Below, piece by piece: positions 28,453 to 32,016 of a stretch of DNA of 32,016 nucleotides; position 1 is the first letter of the stretch, and each line of letters opens with the position of its first letter. This stretch comes from Penium margaritaceum (Eukaryota > Streptophyta > Zygnematophyceae > Desmidiales > Peniaceae): contig SZWC01007366.1 of assembly GCA_023375785.1 (NCBI GenBank), forward strand, positions 84,975 to 116,990, in the 5' to 3' direction. The position numbers and the translations under genes were made by a program. The notes under the pieces were generated by a model that saw nothing but the letters and a program-made list of their open reading frames with translations, ran no database searches and had not been told where the DNA came from.

Positions 28453-29093
28453 TCAGAAAGTGCGTAGAAGCTTCCTAACAACACAGCCGTTGACCGGGCG
28501 TCAGTGCCTGGTCAGACGGTGACGACAGTCACAGGTCGTGCACACAACGGCAAGGGTTTGGCTAGGAGACACAAGACATAGTGTCAGAAGGCTTCAATAT
28601 AGCATATGCAGAGAGAAATGACAACTGATAGGTCCAGGGCATAAACACCTGCCGCGGCGCACGGCGGGTGTCGCACGCGGCAATCCAAGAGCTGTCCTAA
28701 AACCGACCCAAAACCACTGTTTTGGCCGTAACTCTGCGCACACATGTCAGAATCCTACGCCGTCTAAACCTAGACGTGCAAAATCAAAAGACGGACGCAG
28801 CGACTGGTCACATGCATACATCCATTGACTGACAGCAAGTATACAATGCAAAAACATGCAAATCGGCCTCATGCCCAGTCCGCCGAAAGGCACCTGCAAG
28901 ATGTAGAAGGCACAGCAAGGAGTCCCGGTGACATCTGGGGCTCTGGAACAGTGGTCGGTCAGCTCCAGGCGGGTAGTCCGCCGTGTGTCGTTGCGTCGGT
29001 GTCACCAGGGCCGCCTGCCTCAGGGATCTGCACGAGTATGGACACGGCCGAGTGGTCACAGTAAACTGTACAAGAACGGCACAAAGCACAACA
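28453..29093 (-). repeat. 3' LTR of copia element E (641 bp)
   Basis: On the minus strand it starts TGTTGTGC at 29093, straight after the polypurine tract, and aligns with the LTR of A to 28453. The terminal dinucleotide is mutated (TC on plus where A has TG). Scattered differences from the LTR of A are mostly transitions. The TATA box present in A reads as CATAAACA on plus here, so this promoter is probably weakened. Confidence 0.9.
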
Positions 29094-29104
29094 CTCCCCC
29101 ATGA
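29094..29104 (-). other. polypurine tract of element E
   Basis: GTCATGGGGGAG on the minus strand, ending exactly where the LTR begins with TGTTGTG. About 93 bp separate it from the pol stop. Confidence 0.82.
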
Positions 29105-29196
29105 CCCGATGGTACGCATGTCCATACGCGTGCAGCACTGGTACAACCACATAGTGAGTGACACAGACAGATGAGACGCCAACGTACATCCCACAC

Positions 29197-30420
29197 TCAA
29201 CCACTGTCACGCACGGGGCGAAGCCCAACAGAACGAATGGCCACCAGGAACTTTCCGCGGGCAAGTGCCTTCGTCAAGAAATCAGCNGTACCACCGAGCA
29301 GAAACACGTAGCCAGTGCGACTGCGCCCGTCAGGGCTCCAAGCCCAGTCGCTGTCAGTGTAGCCGTCAAGGACCACCGAACACTGCCGACGAAAGCAGAG
29401 TCCGAGATACGGCGTGGAGACCACGTACCGTACCACTCGCACAGCCGCGTGAAGAGCTCTCGCACGTGGAGCCTGCGAGAACTGAGCGAGGAGGTTGACG
29501 GCGAACGCGATGTCGGGACGCGTGGTAGTGGCCAGGTACATCAGAGATCCGATAAGACGGAGGTACAAGGTCACGTCCACTGTCTCCCCCAGCTGTGTAG
29601 GGTCATCCACCTTCAGGGCATCCTGCCCATCAGGTGTGAGGGGTGTGGAAGCAGTGGACACTGCACCAAGGAGATCGCTAAAGCGCTCCCCCACGGCTCG
29701 TGCGTATCGGGCCTGATGCAGCAACAGTGTCCGATGTCTGCAATCTCGCACGATCTCCATACCAAGAAACACCGATGCAGGACCGAGGTCCTTCATCCTG
29801 TAGGCGGTCTGCAGGACAGCCTTGGCCTCCTTCACGGCCTCCAGGGACGGAGACGCGATCAGAAGGTCATCAACATAGACCAGGATGGCGGTGAACCGCT
29901 CGGGTGTTGGTAGGATGAAGAGTGAGGGGTCTGCCTTGCTCTGTACGTATCCTGCGCGAGTCAAGGTGCCAGTGATCTCCCGGTTCCAACACCGTGGAGA
30001 CTGCTTGAGGCCGTACAAGGACTTGCGCAAGCGCCAGACCTTGTCATTGTCCTCAAAGCCTGGTGGCTGAGCCACGTAGATCTCCTCATCCAAAGAGCCA
30101 TGGAGAAACGCGTTGTTCACATCCATCTGGTGTAGTTCCCAGTCATGCTGAGCCACTACACCGAACAGAGCTTGAGCTGACGTCCTGCGGCCGACAGGGG
30201 CAAAGGTGTCAGTGTAATCAACTCCCTCAATCTGAGAGAACCCCTTGACGACCAAGCAGGCCTTGTAGCGTTCCAGTGAGCCATCCGGCTTCACTTTCTT
30301 GCGAAAGACCCACTTGACCTGAATCGCCTTCCTCCCAGGGGGAAGGTCGACCAGCTCGGAGACTCCGTGCTCTCGGATGGCGCGAAGCTCATCCTCGCAA
30401 GCAGCTCGCCAGGCCTCAGC
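29197..30420 (-). pseudogene. copia E reverse transcriptase and pol C-terminus, RNase H missing
   Basis: One open frame with [32 protein letters not shown] [67 protein letters not shown], the catalytic ILVYVDDLLIASPS intact at 29866-29877, YRMKDLGPASVFLGMEI and YLATTTRPDIAFAVNLLAQ. After SRTGYVFLLGG the frame passes through the N at 29287 straight into ADFLTKALARGKF. Element D has roughly 100 more residues there, carrying the catalytic Glu and Asp of RNase H. The gene ends RSVGLRPVRDSG and TGA 29197-29199. One RT position reads YKACLVVKG where A has YKARLVVKG (C-to-T). Confidence 0.9.
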
Positions 30421-31116
30421 ATCCTGCGATGAGAAAGCCTCCCTCAATGTGCCCGGGTCAGGCGCCATAGAGGGGGAACTCTGCGTGGCAAGTGCACACG
30501 CCTCAATGTCAGGTCTGACCGCCAGGAGATTAGCTGCTGCGTCACAGGCGATATGGAACACGCGAGTGACCAGGTTGTGCCCTATATGGCACGCTGGGTG
30601 TACCTCTGAAAGCTTAGTGCGGACACTCAGGCCTAAGGCCTTTGTGCCTGGATCACCGCTCGCGATGCTGCAAGAGGAACGCCTGGGTCCGGGACCCGAC
30701 GCTCGCTGAGCTCCGGAATCCAGTGGTCGAAGGCGACCGCCGGGCTCACGGGAGTAACCAGAGGTCGAGGGGCGCACCTCAGGATCAGGATTAGGTACGA
30801 CCACAGGAACAGGTACGACCACAGCTGGTGAGGGCTGAGACGAGGCAGCCGGAGATGCCGTGCGAGGAGAAGCGTGTGTGGGGGACACTGAGCTGGGAGT
30901 GACAGCTGGCCCGGACACTGAGACAGGAGTGTCAGGCGACGTAGGGACAGGAGTGGGCTGGGCTGGGTCAGACACCGGAGTAGGGGTGCCAGTGGACGCA
31001 GGTGATGATGCAGGAGGAGGCGTGAGAGCAGCGGTACCTGTGGGGTGTGAAATAGGCTGAGAAAGCGGGATCTCTGGACCAACGGCAATGATAGCCGGGT
31101 CATCAAGTGCTGGAGA
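30421..31116 (-). pseudogene. copia E Pro/Ser/Thr-rich integrase-RT linker
   Basis: The same frame as RT, open up to the TGA at 31117-31119. It is rich in Pro, Ser, Thr and Val, with repeated short phrases (PVPTSPDTPVSVSGP, PAVVVPVPVVVPNPDPE) and a conserved block near RT (LGLSVRTKLSEVHPACHIGHN). It is collinear with the linker of A and similar in character, but not sequence, to that of D. Likely a flexible spacer; no enzyme motif is present. Confidence 0.82.
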
Positions 31117-32016
31117 TCAAGAGGGGACTCGAGCGGACACATCAGCCTGACGAGAAATGGTCACTGGCGAAGAAGTCTCCCCCATCCGCCGAGGACCCTC
31201 ACAGGAAGGGACATGAGCTGCGGAGAGAGCTGTGATCGAAGCCAGATCACGGTATGTGAGAGACTGAAAAAACAGCGCGTCACGGGACTCAATGACACGA
31301 CGGTGAGTGGGGTCCCAAAAGCGCCAGGCCTTCGACCGCGGGGAGATGCCGATGAAAGCACACAAGCAATCCCGAGGGGATACCTTGGACCCCTGCTGGT
31401 CCTCGGTGTACCACACGGAGGCTAGGGAACCCTAGACACGTGCGAGACGAAGATCAGCACGGTGTCACAACCAGAGCTTGTACGGTGTAACATGATCCGG
31501 AAGCGGACCATGCGGGAGGCGGTTCTAGACCCACGTCATGTAGGCGAAGCCCTCGAAGGCGAAGGACTCCGGGAGACCGCACTAAGACCGCATGGCGCGG
31601 ACCGCATCCTCCATGGTGCGCTTCAAGCGCTCAGAGACACCGTTCTGCTGTGGGGTAGCAGGAGCGGAGACCTGGTGAAAAATGCCGTGCTCAGCAAAGA
31701 AGGAGTCCATCTCACCGAGGAACTCGCCGCCGCGATCCGAGCGAAAGGTATGTAGCGTGTGGCGAGACTGACGCTCAGCCATCACGAGCCAGAGCCGAAC
31801 CGCAAGGGCGGCGTCGCTCTTCTGACGCAGACTGTAGACCCACCGCATCCGGGTGAAGTCATCAGTCAGCGTCAGAACATACCGTCCCCTCTCGGACAGG
31901 GACTCGACCGGGAGAGGACCAAGCAGGTCCGAGTGGACCAACTCGAGTGGCCTCAGCGCTCGGGAACGCGAATCAGGATAAGTGCACCGGTGCATCTTTC
32001 CCTGAGCGCAAAAAAG
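31117..32016 (-). pseudogene. copia E integrase, five stop codons
   Basis: From the right edge: CAQGKMHRCTYPDSRSRALRP-type HHCC end, VHSDLLGPLPVES (first Asp), TLTDDFTRMRWVYSL, FRSDRGGEFLGEM (second Asp), QQNGVSERLKRTM (Glu), then KAWRFWDPTHRRVIESRDALFFQSL. Stops in one frame: TAG 31582, TAG 31525, TGA 31465, TAG 31432 and TGA 31117. Those at 31432 (TGG in A) and 31117 (CGA in A) are C-to-T type; 31525 is TAG in A as well, one base pair of shared decay or parallel change; 31582 and 31465 involve transversions. Confidence 0.87.

Larger units (their letters stand above)
28453..32016 (-). mobile_element. Ty1/copia LTR retrotransposon E, 3' part, same family as A
   Basis: On the minus strand pol enters from the right edge (integrase), runs through the linker, RT and the end of pol at 29197, then a polypurine tract and a 641-bp 3' LTR. 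Protein and LTR sequences are close to A, and orientation is the same. It is inserted in the chromodomain end of gypsy G. At least five stops interrupt pol, and most of RNase H is absent at a single N (29287). Confidence 0.93.

Overview
The window looks like nuclear, intergenic DNA from a plant-lineage eukaryote, and it is built almost entirely from nested and decaying LTR retrotransposons. The evidence is Ty1/copia and chromodomain-type Ty3/gypsy polyproteins, copia primer-binding sites matching the 3' end of initiator Met-tRNA (TGGTATCAGAGC), no operon-like gene packing, and assembly gaps. A streptophyte (charophyte- or bryophyte-like) source is my guess from the GC-rich element style and is not proven. 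I found no intact host gene, no RNA gene and no CRISPR array.

Layout, left to right. (1) 1-5843: copia element A, minus strand. Its 641-bp 5' LTR, PBS, triplet-rich leader and single-frame gag-pol are all visible; pol runs off the left edge. (2) 5844-6701: two facing-edge pieces of one LTR (element B, minus strand), joined through a polypurine tract and one N. (3) 7050-8489: the 3' end of a plus-strand copia element (C) with a mutated RT and an RNase H deletion. (4) 8490-13157: AT-richer old DNA with a pogo/Tigger-like DDE transposase remnant, two fossils related to gypsy element G, and a fossil copia integrase. (5) 13158-20684: copia element D, minus strand, about 7.5 kb, with a 1.8-kb leader holding an organised minisatellite; its 3' LTR is missing. 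(6) about 20688-28452: gypsy element G, plus strand, with hairpin-rich presumed LTR, gag and PR-RT-RNase H-integrase-chromodomain. (7) 28453-32016: copia element E, same family as A, inserted in the chromodomain end of G; its 3' LTR is 641 bp and pol runs off the right edge.

How the parts relate. Each intact element would have encoded Gag for particles plus protease, integrase, RT and RNase H for copying through RNA. None of the copies here looks autonomous. In A (seven) and G (eight) every internal stop is explained by one C-to-T change on one strand or the other, so decay by cytosine deamination, probably after methylation, is the main story. Insertion order can be partly read: A is younger than B, and E is younger than G.

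The three N sites are informative. The single Ns at 6433 and 29287 appear to hide real missing sequence (the inside of element B, and the RNase H domain of E). The 62-N run at 21317-21378 is flanked by a 179-bp near-identical duplication and is probably an unmerged contig overlap. I did not find a convincing new biological system. The least ordinary sequence features are the three-subunit minisatellite and Ala-rich reading frames in the leader of D, the cluster of TGACGTCA palindromes ahead of the gag of A, and the strong hairpins in the presumed LTR of G.
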